From the NCBI RefSeq assembly GCF_014705655.1, contig NZ_JACXIY010000002.1, positions 62,001 to 126,000 of the forward strand: a stretch of 64,000 bases of DNA. The letters run 5' to 3'. Every line of letters begins with the position of its first letter. Position 1 is the stretch's first letter. Source of the DNA: Paenibacillus arenilitoris. GTDB lineage: Bacteria > Bacillota > Bacilli > Paenibacillales > Paenibacillaceae. Both the position numbers and the translations under genes were made by a program. Below the pieces are notes generated by a model. That model saw only the letters and a program-made list of their open reading frames with translations. It did not search any database and was not told where the DNA came from. This document shows positions 43,580-53,734 of this stretch, in pieces.

Positions 43580-44458
43580 ATGTATCACAAATCAACGGGC
43601 TACAAAGTATTCAGCCTTTTTAACCACACGTTTCTTATTATTTTGTCCTTGCTTTGCATTTTGCCGCTCATGCACGTGCTTGCGGTGTCGTTCAGCGGCA
43701 AGTCCGCGGCGACCGCCAATATCGTCAACCTGTGGCCGGTCGACTTCACGTGGGAATCGTACGAGAAAACGATCGACAATCCCGCGTTCGTCAGGGCGCT
43801 GTTCTACTCCGTATACCGGACCGTACTCGGAACGGCGATCGGCATGGCCGTCATTATTTTTGCCGGATACGCGCTATCCAAGCGGAATGCGGCATTCAAG
43901 TCCCGCAACGTCTATATGTGGTTCTTCGTCTTCACGATGCTGTTCTCGGGCGGCCTGGTGCCGGGCTACATTCTCATTACCGAGCTGCAGCTCATCAATA
44001 CGATATGGGCGCTCGTCCTGCCGGGGGCGCTCAGCGTCTACAATATGATTCTGCTCATGAACTTCTTCCGCACGATTCCGGCGGAGCTGGAGGAAGCGGC
44101 GCTGATCGACGGCGCGGGGCTGTTCCGCATCCTGTTCAGCGTCCATCTGCCGGTCTCCACGCCCGCGCTCGCGACGATTACGCTGTTCACCCTGGTCGGG
44201 CATTGGAATTCCTGGTTCGACGGGCTGATCTACATGATGGATACGAAAAAATATCCGCTCGCCACGTTTCTGCAAACCGTCGTCGTCCAGCAGGATTTCA
44301 GCAAGATGAGCATCAATCCCGAGGATATGGAAAACTTGTCGCAGCGGACGGTCAAAGCGGCGCAAATTTTTATCGGAGCGCTGCCGATCCTGCTCGTGTA
44401 TCCGTTCCTGCAAAAGTATTTCGTCAAAGGGATCGTGCTTGGCGCGGTCAAAGAATAA
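43580..44458 (+). CDS. Sugar ABC permease, YtcP/AraQ type (third system)
   Basis: 292 residues. 'MLFSGGLVPGYILITELQLINT', coupling loop 'ELEEAALIDGAGLFRILFSVHLPVSTP', and ending 'YPFLQKYFVKGIVLGAVKE'. Starts 18 bases after the LplB-type gene with GGGGGGATGG upstream. Channel partner of that protein. Confidence 0.93.
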   Translation: MYHKSTGYKVFSLFNHTFLIILSLLCILPLMHVLAVSFSGKSAATANIVNLWPVDFTWESYEKTIDNPAFVRALFYSVYRTVLGTAIGMAVIIFAGYALSKRNAAFKSRNVYMWFFVFTMLFSGGLVPGYILITELQLINTIWALVLPGALSVYNMILLMNFFRTIPAELEEAALIDGAGLFRILFSVHLPVSTPALATITLFTLVGHWNSWFDGLIYMMDTKKYPLATFLQTVVVQQDFSKMSINPEDMENLSQRTVKAAQIFIGALPILLVYPFLQKYFVKGIVLGAVKE

Positions 44459-44474
44459 TAGGGAGTGATAGAGC

Positions 44475-46463
44475 GTGGAAACTTTCGAATTGCCGCTTGG
44501 ACGGTTTCATTGCGGAGACGGTACGAGGCTGCAGCTGCCGGGCGATCACGGATTTCGCATGGAAACGCCGCCGGAAGGCGGAAGCGTTCGGCTTGATGCG
44601 GAAGCGTTGCCGGCGGGCGTATGGGCGGAGTACGGCTACTTATCCGCAGACGTCTACCATGAGTCGCATGACGTGCTCGTCGTTTTGTTCTCATTCGCCG
44701 ATCGGGACGGCCGTTCGATCACGGTCCATTACGGCGTATTGCCGCGGGCAAAGACAAGAATCTGCCTTCCGCTGCGGGCGCTGAACGGAGAGAAGCTGTT
44801 TCTGGACCGCTTTCCCGGCGTCCTGCAATCCGTGCTGCGCGGGGACGCGTTCGTGGACCGGGGCGATATCGCGCGGTTCTCGGTCGAGACCATCCCGTCG
44901 GTCGCGCCGAGAAGCCTGAACGTCTCGGAGCTGGTATTGAGCCGCTCCGTCCCGTCCTTTCCGTACGATAAGACGCCTTATATCGATGAGCTTGGGCAGT
45001 GGGCGGACAAGGAGTGGGAGGGCAAGACGGGCTCGCCCGAAGAGCTGGTCCTCTCCTTGACAGAGGAGTGGCGGCGCTCGCGGGAGGACGGCGCCGTACG
45101 AGCCGAATACGGACGTTACGGCGGCTGGAAGGGGCTCAGGTTCGCCTCCACCGGTTACTTCCGGACGGAGCATGACGGGCTGCGGTGGTGGTTCGTCGAT
45201 CCGGAAGGCTGCGCCTTGTTCAGCGCCGGCATGGACTGCGTCCATCCCGCCGAAGCGATGCGTACGGGCGGCATGGAGCATCTGATTCCGCCGCTTCCGG
45301 ACAAGGGCGGGGAATACGGAGACGCCTGGCTGGCCCGCGGCTACAGCTTCGGCATCGCCAACCTGATCCGTGCCTTCGGCGACGAATGGCACGGGAAGTG
45401 GGCGGAGCTTACCGAATACCGGATGAAGTCGTGGGGAATGAACACGATCGGCAACTGGTCGAGCCCGGCGTTCATCCGCCATTCGGACCTGCCGTACGTG
45501 TATCCGATGGAAGGCTTTCCGGCGACGGAACAGACGATCTTCCGGGACTTCCCCGACGTGTTCAGTCCGGCGTACGAGCGCGGCGCCGCCGAATTCGCGG
45601 AGCAGCTGCGCGCGTTGCGGGACGATCGCCGCCTGATCGGCTATTTTATGCGGAACGAGCCGCATTGGGCGTTCGTCGACGGCCTGGACTTGACGGAGCA
45701 GATGCTTCGTTCGCCGGTCCGATTCGCCAGCAAGGCGCGATTCGTCGAATGGCTGAAGGAGAGGCACGGCGACGTCGCCGGTTTAAATGCCGCTTGGGGA
45801 AGCGCTCTGGAGCGGTACGAGGATTTGCTTGACGGGGGGCGGCTCGAGAAGTGTCCGGACAGTCCGGGACGGAAGGCGGACTTCGCCGCGTTCAACCGGC
45901 TGATGATCCGGCGCTACGTGGAAGTGCCGGCGACGCATTGCAAGCAGGCGGATCCGAACCATTTGAATTTGGGGATGCGCTACGCATGGGTCGGAAGCGA
46001 CGACGTGCTGGAGGGGTGCGAGCACTTCGACGTATTCTCCATCAACTGTTATCAATTCGAGCCGTCGCGGGAGCTTATCCGCCATGTCGCCGAACGGCTG
46101 AACAAACCGCTCATGATCGGCGAATTTCATTTCGGCGCGGCGGACGCCGGGCTGCCGGCTTACGGCATTCGCGCCGTGGCCACGCAGGCGGACCGCGGAG
46201 CGGCCTACCGGCATTTCGTCGAGCAGGCCGCTTCCATCCCGGAGCTGATCGGCGTCCATTACTTCCAGCTGAACGATCAGCCGGTACTCGGCCGCTTCGA
46301 CGGCGAGAACTACCAGATCGGGGCCGTCGACGCGTGCCAACAACCGTACCGGCCGTTCGTCGAGGCGATGAAGCTTGCGCACGGGCGGATGTACGAGATC
46401 CGCATCGGCAAGCTGGAGCCGTATCGCGATTGCCCGGCCGAGATTCCGAAGACGGGCTTTTGA
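44475..46463 (+). CDS. Cytoplasmic clan GH-A hydrolase, agarase (GH50)-like, family unassigned
   Basis: 662 residues. An N-terminal beta-rich part (about 1-190) precedes a TIM-barrel: 'TGYFRTEHDGLRWWFVDPEGCALFSAGMDCVHP' is the type of opening seen in GH50-type agarases, 'RLIGYFMRNEPHW' contains a likely acid/base Glu395, and 'PLMIGEFHFGAADAG' a likely nucleophile Glu550. Both glutamates sit at strand ends as in clan GH-A. No signal peptide, so it should act inside the cell on imported oligosaccharide. It follows the permeases by 16 bases and precedes a terminator. It shares this core with the secreted 1389-residue protein at 53839. The substrate is not known, and the family assignment is by motif recollection only. 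Confidence 0.75.
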   Translation: METFELPLGRFHCGDGTRLQLPGDHGFRMETPPEGGSVRLDAEALPAGVWAEYGYLSADVYHESHDVLVVLFSFADRDGRSITVHYGVLPRAKTRICLPLRALNGEKLFLDRFPGVLQSVLRGDAFVDRGDIARFSVETIPSVAPRSLNVSELVLSRSVPSFPYDKTPYIDELGQWADKEWEGKTGSPEELVLSLTEEWRRSREDGAVRAEYGRYGGWKGLRFASTGYFRTEHDGLRWWFVDPEGCALFSAGMDCVHPAEAMRTGGMEHLIPPLPDKGGEYGDAWLARGYSFGIANLIRAFGDEWHGKWAELTEYRMKSWGMNTIGNWSSPAFIRHSDLPYVYPMEGFPATEQTIFRDFPDVFSPAYERGAAEFAEQLRALRDDRRLIGYFMRNEPHWAFVDGLDLTEQMLRSPVRFASKARFVEWLKERHGDVAGLNAAWGSALERYEDLLDGGRLEKCPDSPGRKADFAAFNRLMIRRYVEVPATHCKQADPNHLNLGMRYAWVGSDDVLEGCEHFDVFSINCYQFEPSRELIRHVAERLNKPLMIGEFHFGAADAGLPAYGIRAVATQADRGAAYRHFVEQAASIPELIGVHYFQLNDQPVLGRFDGENYQIGAVDACQQPYRPFVEAMKLAHGRMYEIRIGKLEPYRDCPAEIPKTGF

Positions 46464-46498
46464 ATGAGCATGGATGCAATAAAAATACGTGATCGATC

Positions 46499-46522
46499 AG
46501 CCGGCCGCCGCGCCGGCTTTTT
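46499..46522 (+). terminator. Terminator after the GH-A hydrolase gene
   Basis: AGCCGGC (46499-46505) with GCCGGCT (46512-46518), six-base loop, followed by TTTT. Confidence 0.75.
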
Positions 46523-46628
46523 GCCGTCCATTCCATCCCCTGCCAGGCTTCCGTTGTAAAAAAACGATCGCAGCCCGCATATAAGAATAGTATCGGACCT
46601 GCTCCGCGCGAAAGGGAGGGCTGCCTTC

Positions 46629-48404
46629 ATGTGGACCGGCTGGAGGAAGAAGGTCAGTTTTAAAAGCAAGCTGCTGATCGGGATCTCCTCGATCATTTTC
46701 TTCACGGTCAACCTGTCCGGCCTTATCTCCTATCTCACCCACCTGCGGCTGTTCGAGGAGGAGGTTACGGAACAGTATGTCAAGGCCAGCGAACAGGCGA
46801 TGATGCAGCTGGAGCTTCGCATTATGGAGATGTACCGGATTTCGAACTATATCGCGTTCAATCCGACAATCGAGAAAATCATGACGAGACTGTCCTCCCC
46901 GGGGGAGGAGGTATCGCTCGCGGATCGCCACTTCGATCAGGAGCGGATCGCCGAGCAGCTCCGGCAGGTCAAGTTCGACGCCCCGCAGCTGCTCTCGCTA
47001 TATTTATACGATTTGACCGGTACGAACTATTATTACAGCCTGATGAAGGAAGCGGTCGAGCCGCTCGGCGAAGCCGCTTTCTGCGACGTGTACGGCGCCC
47101 TGGCTTCTTCCAACGGGGAATTGGTATGGATGCGAAGAGCCATTCCGAGCCAAATCGAGAAAAGCGGGTACCGGGACGTCATTATCGCGTCCCGGTGGAT
47201 GAAGGCCGGTCATGGCAAAACCTACGGATTGCTCGTCATGGTCATCGACGAACCGTTCCTGACGCGCTCGTTCCGGGAAATCGGAAGCGGCGGCGACGGG
47301 CGCGTCTATTTATTCGATCAGCGGGCCGCGCTGCTCTATACCGACGGGTCTGCGGAAGAGGCGGAGGGACCCGAACGGTTATTAATCGGCACGACCGGCA
47401 GTAAAATGAAAGATCAGGGGGATACGACTTATTTTTATACCTCCGCCTACTCGAAAGAAATCTTGTTCACGCTCGTCAGCCGGGTGTCGCTGTCGTATAT
47501 TTTTCAAGACAGCCGATTGATCCTGAATATAAGCCTATGGCTCGGGCTTCTCAGTATTTGCTTAAGCAGCCTGCTCATTGTGCTGCTCAGCGGCCGGCTG
47601 CTGTCCCCTCTCAAGGAGCTGGTACGCGCGATGCGGACGATGAGGGAAGGGGATTTCGAAATCCGGATCCGGTCCCGTTCGAACGACGAGCTCGGCTATT
47701 TGGGAGAAAGCTTCAACGCCATGGCCGCGAGCGTCCAGGACATGATTCAAAAAGTATACGTCAGCCAGATCAGCGAAAGGGAAGCCGAGCTAAAGGCTTT
47801 GCAGGCGCAGCTGAACCCGCATTTTCTGTACAACACCTTGAACGGTCTCTATTGGAAGCTGTATTTGCAGAACGACATGGACACGGCCAATCTCGTGTTC
47901 TCGTTGTCGAGGCTGCTCAAGTATTCGTTGGAGCGCATCCACCACAGAACGACGCTTCGCGAGGAGCTGGAGCAGGTCGAAAACTATTTGCGCATTCAGG
48001 AGGCTTTTCTGGAAAACGGCTTCGATGCCCGCATTCGCGCGGACGAGGACGTCTGCGATTGCGAAATTCAGCGTCTGCTGCTGCAGCCGCTCGTAGAGAA
48101 TGCGTTCGTCCATGCCTTCAAGGACCGGACTTCGTCCAAGGTGCTGGAAATTCGCGCTTGCCGGATCGACGATTTTCTGAAAATCGAAATCGAGGATAAC
48201 GGCTGCGGCATGAGCAAGGAGCAGGTGGACGCGATTCTCGCACCCGGCATGGCCGGGGAACGCGACTCGCTTGGCGTGCAAAGCGTCCTGCGTCGAATTA
48301 ATTTGGTGTATGGACAGCCTTACCGGCTCGAAATCGCAAGCGTCGCCGATCAAGGAACGACGGTGCATTTATATTTGCCCCTGAGAGGTGAGGAAGGGCG
48401 ATGA
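46629..48404 (+). CDS. YesM-type sensor histidine kinase (second pair)
   Basis: 591 residues. Transmembrane segments about 14-37 and 298-321 with an extracellular Cache-like domain between, HAMP domain (about 322-375), phospho-acceptor His398 in 'LQAQLNPHFLYN', N box 'LLLQPLVENAFVHAF' and G1 box 'IEDNGCGMSKEQV'. Its last codons overlap the next gene's start (ATGA), so kinase and regulator are coupled. Faces the same direction as the permease operon at 50119, which it presumably controls. Confidence 0.94.
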   Translation: MWTGWRKKVSFKSKLLIGISSIIFFTVNLSGLISYLTHLRLFEEEVTEQYVKASEQAMMQLELRIMEMYRISNYIAFNPTIEKIMTRLSSPGEEVSLADRHFDQERIAEQLRQVKFDAPQLLSLYLYDLTGTNYYYSLMKEAVEPLGEAAFCDVYGALASSNGELVWMRRAIPSQIEKSGYRDVIIASRWMKAGHGKTYGLLVMVIDEPFLTRSFREIGSGGDGRVYLFDQRAALLYTDGSAEEAEGPERLLIGTTGSKMKDQGDTTYFYTSAYSKEILFTLVSRVSLSYIFQDSRLILNISLWLGLLSICLSSLLIVLLSGRLLSPLKELVRAMRTMREGDFEIRIRSRSNDELGYLGESFNAMAASVQDMIQKVYVSQISEREAELKALQAQLNPHFLYNTLNGLYWKLYLQNDMDTANLVFSLSRLLKYSLERIHHRTTLREELEQVENYLRIQEAFLENGFDARIRADEDVCDCEIQRLLLQPLVENAFVHAFKDRTSSKVLEIRACRIDDFLKIEIEDNGCGMSKEQVDAILAPGMAGERDSLGVQSVLRRINLVYGQPYRLEIASVADQGTTVHLYLPLRGEEGR

Positions 48405-49942
48405 TCGGAAAACTGCTGCTCGTGGAGGATCAGGCGTTGTTCCGGAAAGGGCTCCGCAAAATGATCGAGGATCATGCCCTCGGCTGGACGGTCGTCGGCG
48501 AGGCCGAGAACGGGCAAGCCGCGCTCGAGCTGATCGAAGCGCTGCGGCCGAATCTGGTGCTGACGGATATTCGAATGCCGGGCATGGACGGCATCGAGCT
48601 GGCGGAGCGTATCCAAGCCATGCATGCGGATACGGACGTGATCATTTTGACCGGATACGACGATTTCAAATATGCGCAGATGGCCATCCGGTTCGGCGTC
48701 ATCGATTTTCTGCTGAAGCCGTGCGACGATCGGGCGTTGATGGAGGTGCTGCAGAAGGCCCATCAGCGGCTGGAATCCGATTTTCGCAAAAGGGAGGAGA
48801 GGGAGGCGGCTCTTCGCTTGAAGGAGGAAGCGCTGCTGCGGGCGTTAATTCTCCGGCTTCCCGCCACCCGCGGAGAGGAGCGGAGAATGAAGGAATTGGT
48901 AATCGGGAACAGGCTGCTGCTCATTGCGGTGAACGATTATTTTCCCGAGCATAAAAATTACGGGCCGGGCGATCTGGGTCTGCTGCAATTCGCCTTGTTC
49001 AATATTTTGACGGAGCTGATGCAGCGGCGGCAGCTAACCGGACCGTTCGTTTCGCTCGAATCCGACCGATTTTGCTTCCTTGTCGAGGATGGCGGGGAGG
49101 CGAGCGCGCTCGGCGGTTTAATGAAGGAAGCGGTGCTGGCCTGTCTCGGCATCGGTCTTACGGTCAGCTTGAGCCCTCCGGCTGCGGGTCTCACCGATCC
49201 GCCTTCGTTCTACGAATCGTTCATTAGGAGCGAAGCGCCGGCGTCGAAACGGAAAGGCACGGAATCGGCCTCCTTGTCCGGCGGGACGGCAAGCAGGCAT
49301 CGGGTGAAGGAGCTCCAGACGCTGCTAATCGGAACGATCCTTCTCGGGCAGCCGGATAGGCTGGAGCAGCAATTAGGCGAGCTTGCGTCCGGCATCGGCG
49401 CGCTTTCGGCCGAGGATGCCAAGATGGAGGCGCTGGCGCTTGCTTTCGCGATGAATAACGCGGCCAGGCAGCAGCTGGACCGGCCCGCCGAAGCGCCGGG
49501 CTTCGCCGAGCAGATCGAGCGGCTGCAGCGTTTGCGGTCGGGGCATGCCGCGGCGGAATGGGCGCTGGCCGAAGCGGGGAAATTCCTCTCGGAATTCGAG
49601 CATTGGAGACAGCGCAACAACGAGAGCATCGTCAGCCTTTCGCTCGATTACCTCGACGAGCATTACCAGGAAACATGCCCGTTGACGGAAATGGCCGAGC
49701 GGTTTAACGTCAGCCCGGCGTATTACAGTAAATTGTTCAAGAAGGTAACCGGCGACAATTACAGCGCTTATTTGACCAAAATCCGCATGCAAAAGGCCGT
49801 GTTTCTGCTGATGAATACGGACATGAAGGTGTCCGCCGTCGCCGCTTCCGTCGGTTACGACGACCCGAATTACTTCTCGAACGTGTTCCGCCTGCTCCAC
49901 CGAATGTCGCCGAGCGATTACCGCAAGCAGTTCAAGCGTTAG
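48401..49942 (+). CDS. YesN-type response regulator (second pair)
   Basis: 513 residues: receiver domain with 'LLVEDQ', Asp56 in 'LVLTDIRMPG', 'ILTGYDDF' and Lys106 in 'FLLKPCDD'; a helical middle region; and a C-terminal AraC domain ('CPLTEMAERFNVSPAYYSKLFKKVTG' and 'VSAVAASVGYDDPNYFSNVFRLLHRMSP'). Coupled to the kinase. Ended by a hairpin terminator before the transporter genes. Confidence 0.94.
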   Translation: MIGKLLLVEDQALFRKGLRKMIEDHALGWTVVGEAENGQAALELIEALRPNLVLTDIRMPGMDGIELAERIQAMHADTDVIILTGYDDFKYAQMAIRFGVIDFLLKPCDDRALMEVLQKAHQRLESDFRKREEREAALRLKEEALLRALILRLPATRGEERRMKELVIGNRLLLIAVNDYFPEHKNYGPGDLGLLQFALFNILTELMQRRQLTGPFVSLESDRFCFLVEDGGEASALGGLMKEAVLACLGIGLTVSLSPPAAGLTDPPSFYESFIRSEAPASKRKGTESASLSGGTASRHRVKELQTLLIGTILLGQPDRLEQQLGELASGIGALSAEDAKMEALALAFAMNNAARQQLDRPAEAPGFAEQIERLQRLRSGHAAAEWALAEAGKFLSEFEHWRQRNNESIVSLSLDYLDEHYQETCPLTEMAERFNVSPAYYSKLFKKVTGDNYSAYLTKIRMQKAVFLLMNTDMKVSAVAASVGYDDPNYFSNVFRLLHRMSPSDYRKQFKR

Positions 49943-49950
49943 TAACCGTC

Positions 49951-49986
49951 ATGCCGTTTCGAGGGCGTCCTTGAAGCGGCATTTTT
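49951..49986 (+). terminator. Terminator after the second two-component pair
   Basis: ATGCCGTTTC (49951-49960) pairs with GAAGCGGCAT (49973-49982), one mismatch, followed by TTTT. Confidence 0.7.
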
Positions 49987-50118
49987 GCATAAAAATCGGC
50001 CGGTTCAAAAAATTACAGGTTTTGGTCAGGTAATTCAAGGCAGCGCTTTCAAAATACCGGTAACATAAAGGCATAAGCGCTACGGCGGCGGTTCAAATAC
50101 GCAGACGAGGTGATGCAG

Positions 50119-51075
50119 GTGGCTGTTCGGTCAAGCCTGACGGATTCGGCGCCCCGGACGGGCAAACGGCTTAAAGCCGGCACCGTCAAGCTTATCAAGC
50201 AAAACATTCCGCTTATGATCATGTTTTTGCCGGGACTTTTGTTCTACGTCATATTCAAGTACGCGCCTATGGGCGGCATCATCATTGCCTTCAAGGATTT
50301 TAATCTTCGCGACGGCGTATTCGGAAGCCCTTGGGTCGGGATGGACAATTTCGTGCAGCTGTTCAACCAGGCGCAGTCTCTCCAAATTATCCGCAATTCG
50401 TTTATTATCAGCATTCTCAGTCTCGTCGTCGGTTTTCCGATGCCGATTCTGCTGGCCATCCTGTTGAACGAAGTCCGCAAGATGGCGTTCAAACGGGTCG
50501 TGCAGACGCTTGTCTATTTGCCGCATTTCCTGTCTTGGGTCATCGTCGGCGGAATCGTCCTATCCTTGTTCGCGTTAGAGTCGGGAACGGTCAACCGCTG
50601 GCTGGAAGGCGTGCTCAGCGAGCCCTATCCGTTCATGTACGAGAAGGTATCCTGGCTGATCATTTATTTGGGCTCCGGCATATGGAAGGAAATGGGCTTC
50701 GCGGCGATCATTTACTTGGCGGCCTTGGCGGGCATCGACCCGCACTTGTACGAAGCGGGCAGCATCGACGGCGCGAACAAATGGCAGCAAATACGGCACA
50801 TCACGATTCCCGGCATCGGCACGACCATCATCCTGCTGCTGATCCTGTCCGTCGGCAAAGTGATGGATGTCGGCTTCGACCAAATTTACAATTTGCAGAA
50901 CGCCGTCGTCTCCGACATCGCGAACGTCATCAGTCTATACATTTACCAAATCGGCATTCTTCGAGGGCAATACAGCCTGACGGCGGCGATGGGCATATTC
51001 GAAAATCTCGTCGGCCTCGTGCTCGTCTTGTCGGCGAACTATTTCGCCCGCAAATTCAATCAGGGCTTATGGTAA
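50119..51075 (+). CDS. Sugar ABC permease, LplB type (fourth system)
   Basis: About 318 residues. GAGGTGAT at 50107-50114 fits best with GTG 50119, though GTG 50110 and ATG 50113 are also in frame. Landmarks 'YAPMGGIIIAFKDFNLRDGVFGSPWVGMDNF' and coupling loop 'LYEAGSIDGANKWQQIRHITIPGIG'. First of a permease-permease-lipoprotein set, presumably under the two-component pair just upstream. Confidence 0.92.
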   Translation: MAVRSSLTDSAPRTGKRLKAGTVKLIKQNIPLMIMFLPGLLFYVIFKYAPMGGIIIAFKDFNLRDGVFGSPWVGMDNFVQLFNQAQSLQIIRNSFIISILSLVVGFPMPILLAILLNEVRKMAFKRVVQTLVYLPHFLSWVIVGGIVLSLFALESGTVNRWLEGVLSEPYPFMYEKVSWLIIYLGSGIWKEMGFAAIIYLAALAGIDPHLYEAGSIDGANKWQQIRHITIPGIGTTIILLLILSVGKVMDVGFDQIYNLQNAVVSDIANVISLYIYQIGILRGQYSLTAAMGIFENLVGLVLVLSANYFARKFNQGLW

Positions 51076-51087
51076 GGAGGCGCGCGG

Positions 51088-51972
51088 ATGAAACCGACCA
51101 CGGGTGAAAAGCTGTTCTACGGCATGAACTATATCGTCCTGCTCCTGCTCGGATTAAGCTGCCTGCTGCCTTTGGTGCACATTCTGGCGTTATCGATGAG
51201 CGACGCGCATTCGATCCTGTCCGGCAAAGTATCGCTGCTGCCCGTAGGCTTCACGATGGAATCGTTCCAATCCTTGTTTCAAGGAACGCGGATGATGGAT
51301 TCGTTCAAAAACAGCGTCGTCATTACGGTCGTAGGAACGGCGCTCGCGATGATCGTCACGGTGCTGACCGCATACCCGCTCGCCAGAAAATATTTTATCG
51401 GGAGACGCTTCTTCCTGCTGGCCTTCCTGTTCACGATGATGTTCGGCGGGGGCACGATTCCGAGTTACCTTGTCATGAAGTCGCTCGGCATCATTAACAC
51501 CTATTGGGCGCTCTGGCTGCCGGCTTTGGTGAATACGTACAATCTCCTCATTCTGCGGACGTTCTTCGTCGGGCTGCCCGAGGAAGTGGAGGATGCGGCC
51601 CGAATCGACGGCTGCGGCGAGTGGAGGCTGCTCGGCTCGATCGTTCTTCCGCTGTCGCTGCCCGTGCTGGCTACCTTGACGCTGTTTAACGCGGTCGGGT
51701 TCTGGAACTCGTTCCTGTCCGTTCTGATCTATATTAACGATACGCATCTATACAACCTGACGGTGCTCGTGCAAAACATGATTCAAAGCCAATCCGTGCT
51801 CCAGGAGGTCGTCGCCTCCCAAATGATGCAGGCCGACGACACCGCCCAAATTACGCCGGAAGGGATTAAAGCCGCGGGCATTATTACGTTAATGGCGCCG
51901 ATGGTCATCGTCTATCCGTTCGTGCAGAAATATTTCGTGCAAGGCGCGCTGCTGGGCTCGGTAAAAGGGTGA
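51088..51972 (+). CDS. Sugar ABC permease, YtcP/AraQ type (fourth system)
   Basis: 294 residues; starts 12 bases after the LplB-type gene with AAGGAGG upstream. 'MMFGGGTIPSYLVMKSLGIINTYW', coupling loop 'EVEDAARIDGCGEWRLLGSIVLPLSLP' and ending 'YPFVQKYFVQGALLGSVKG'. Works with the previous permease. Confidence 0.93.
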   Translation: MKPTTGEKLFYGMNYIVLLLLGLSCLLPLVHILALSMSDAHSILSGKVSLLPVGFTMESFQSLFQGTRMMDSFKNSVVITVVGTALAMIVTVLTAYPLARKYFIGRRFFLLAFLFTMMFGGGTIPSYLVMKSLGIINTYWALWLPALVNTYNLLILRTFFVGLPEEVEDAARIDGCGEWRLLGSIVLPLSLPVLATLTLFNAVGFWNSFLSVLIYINDTHLYNLTVLVQNMIQSQSVLQEVVASQMMQADDTAQITPEGIKAAGIITLMAPMVIVYPFVQKYFVQGALLGSVKG

Positions 51973-52063
51973 AGTCGTTACAGGGGGGATGCGAATGAGC
52001 GTTTAAAAGGAGGAATACGTAAGACGGAATGGTTTTCCATCCTAACGAAAAAGGGGAATGAAG

Positions 52064-53734
52064 ATGAAAAACACGGGTAATCCATGGATTGCGAGATGCG
52101 CGGCGCTCCTCGTCGCATTCGTTCTGCTGCTCTCCGCCTGCTCCCGGACGCCGGCCGGGCCCGAACCGGAGGACGGAACGGACGCGCCTGCGGCGACGGA
52201 CGCGGCGACGCCCGAAGCGAAAAAAGATATTTCCGTAACCGTCTACGACCGCGGTTCCGTTCCCGCCGCGGAAGGAACGATCGAAGACAACCGCTGGACC
52301 AAGTGGCTGAACGAGCAGGGGCCGGCGAATGTTAAGTTCGTCGCGGTTCCGCGATTCGAATCGCAGCAGAAGCTGAACGTGCTGTTCGCTTCCTCGAGCG
52401 CTCCCGATTTGATCTTCGAATATGCGCCTCATATTAAGAACCCGTTGATCGATCAAGGGCTGCTCATGCCGCTCGACGAGCTGATCGAGGAGCATAGCAC
52501 GGCGTATAAGCAGATGCTTGAGCAATATCCGGCGCTGAAGAAGGTCGGCACGAAGGCGGACGGCAAAATTTACGAGTTCGCTCGTCTGGCCGAGGTCTAT
52601 CCGATCCATGCCCTTCTGATCCGCGAGGATTGGCTGAAGAAGCTGAATCTGCAAATTCCCCAAACGACGGAGGAGCTGTACGAGGTCGCCAAAGCGTTCG
52701 CCGAGAACGATCCGGACGGCAACGGCGAGAACGATACGTACGGGATCGCGATCAGCTTCCAATCCGGCCAGGTGGTCGATCAGATCTTTCAAGCGACCCG
52801 CTGGGTGGTGAAGGACGGAACCGTAACCCGCAACTGGGATAACTTCACGGCCGTGACCGACTTCAAGAAGCGGTTGTTCGATGCAGGCATAATCGACAAA
52901 GATTTCTTGAACGACAAGAACGGCGCGAAGGCGAAGCAGGATTTCGTGAACGGCAAGGTCGGCATTTATCCGCTTCAGATCAACTGGGTCGGCTTTGCCC
53001 AGAATGAACTGACCTCGCTCAAAAAGAACGTGCCGGACGCCGTCGTGACGCCGATTCCTTATCCGAAAAGCCCGGCCGGCCAGTTCAATCCCGCCTTCTC
53101 GAATCCGGTTCAAGCGACGGCCGTCGTCAACGCCGACGCGAAAAACCCCGACGCGGTCATGAAATACGTCGACTTCCTGGTGAAGCCGGAGACGGTGAAC
53201 ACGCTGAAAAACGGGATCGAGGGCGAGCATTGGAAGGCTGGGGCCAATGGCTGTCCGGAACCGGCGAGCATGGATAAGCGCAAGGAAGAGGTGGCATGGA
53301 ACGGCGACTTCCAGATGCTGAGCAGCGCCATTCTCGATGCGGAGTGCGGCAAGCTCGAGACCGGCTTCAACCTGAGCGACCCGGTGCAGAAGGAAGGGTT
53401 CGACATGTACAAGAAAGCGATGGACATCTACACCGATCCGAGCAAACCGTATGTCGAAATTACCCATCCGGAGCATATGCCGCAGCTTCCCGAGGATATC
53501 GAAGCGATCTCCGCGCCGATGGTGAAGCCGATCGACGATACGTTCGTCAAAGGGATTTTGGGCGGGGACGGGTATACCGCCGAACAGGCGACGAAGGATG
53601 CGAAGGATACGTGGGATAAAGGAAACGGGAAAGCGATCGAGGACTGGTTCAAGCAATGGTACGAGAACGACAGCGATAACGCGTTCCTGGCAAAAGATAT
53701 TTACGAAATGATGGAGCAGCAGCAGTCGCAATAG
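52064..53734 (+). CDS. Sugar-binding lipoprotein of ABC importer (fourth system)
   Basis: About 556 residues. ATG 52064 lies seven bases after AAGGGG and is preferred to ATG 52058, which is too close. Lipobox LLSAC with cysteine 26. 'DPDGNGENDTYG' calcium-loop-like motif in the second quarter. Captures oligosaccharides for the two permeases just upstream. The following genes encode a large secreted hydrolase and a lyase, which suggests that their products are the ligands. Confidence 0.92.
   Translation: MKNTGNPWIARCAALLVAFVLLLSACSRTPAGPEPEDGTDAPAATDAATPEAKKDISVTVYDRGSVPAAEGTIEDNRWTKWLNEQGPANVKFVAVPRFESQQKLNVLFASSSAPDLIFEYAPHIKNPLIDQGLLMPLDELIEEHSTAYKQMLEQYPALKKVGTKADGKIYEFARLAEVYPIHALLIREDWLKKLNLQIPQTTEELYEVAKAFAENDPDGNGENDTYGIAISFQSGQVVDQIFQATRWVVKDGTVTRNWDNFTAVTDFKKRLFDAGIIDKDFLNDKNGAKAKQDFVNGKVGIYPLQINWVGFAQNELTSLKKNVPDAVVTPIPYPKSPAGQFNPAFSNPVQATAVVNADAKNPDAVMKYVDFLVKPETVNTLKNGIEGEHWKAGANGCPEPASMDKRKEEVAWNGDFQMLSSAILDAECGKLETGFNLSDPVQKEGFDMYKKAMDIYTDPSKPYVEITHPEHMPQLPEDIEAISAPMVKPIDDTFVKGILGGDGYTAEQATKDAKDTWDKGNGKAIEDWFKQWYENDSDNAFLAKDIYEMMEQQQSQ

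Noticed and set aside
50038-50051. cre-like AGGCAGCGCTTTCA before the fourth permease operon
   Set aside because: 11 of 14 on one strand and 12 of 14 on the other; close to what chance could give and not overlapping a clear promoter.
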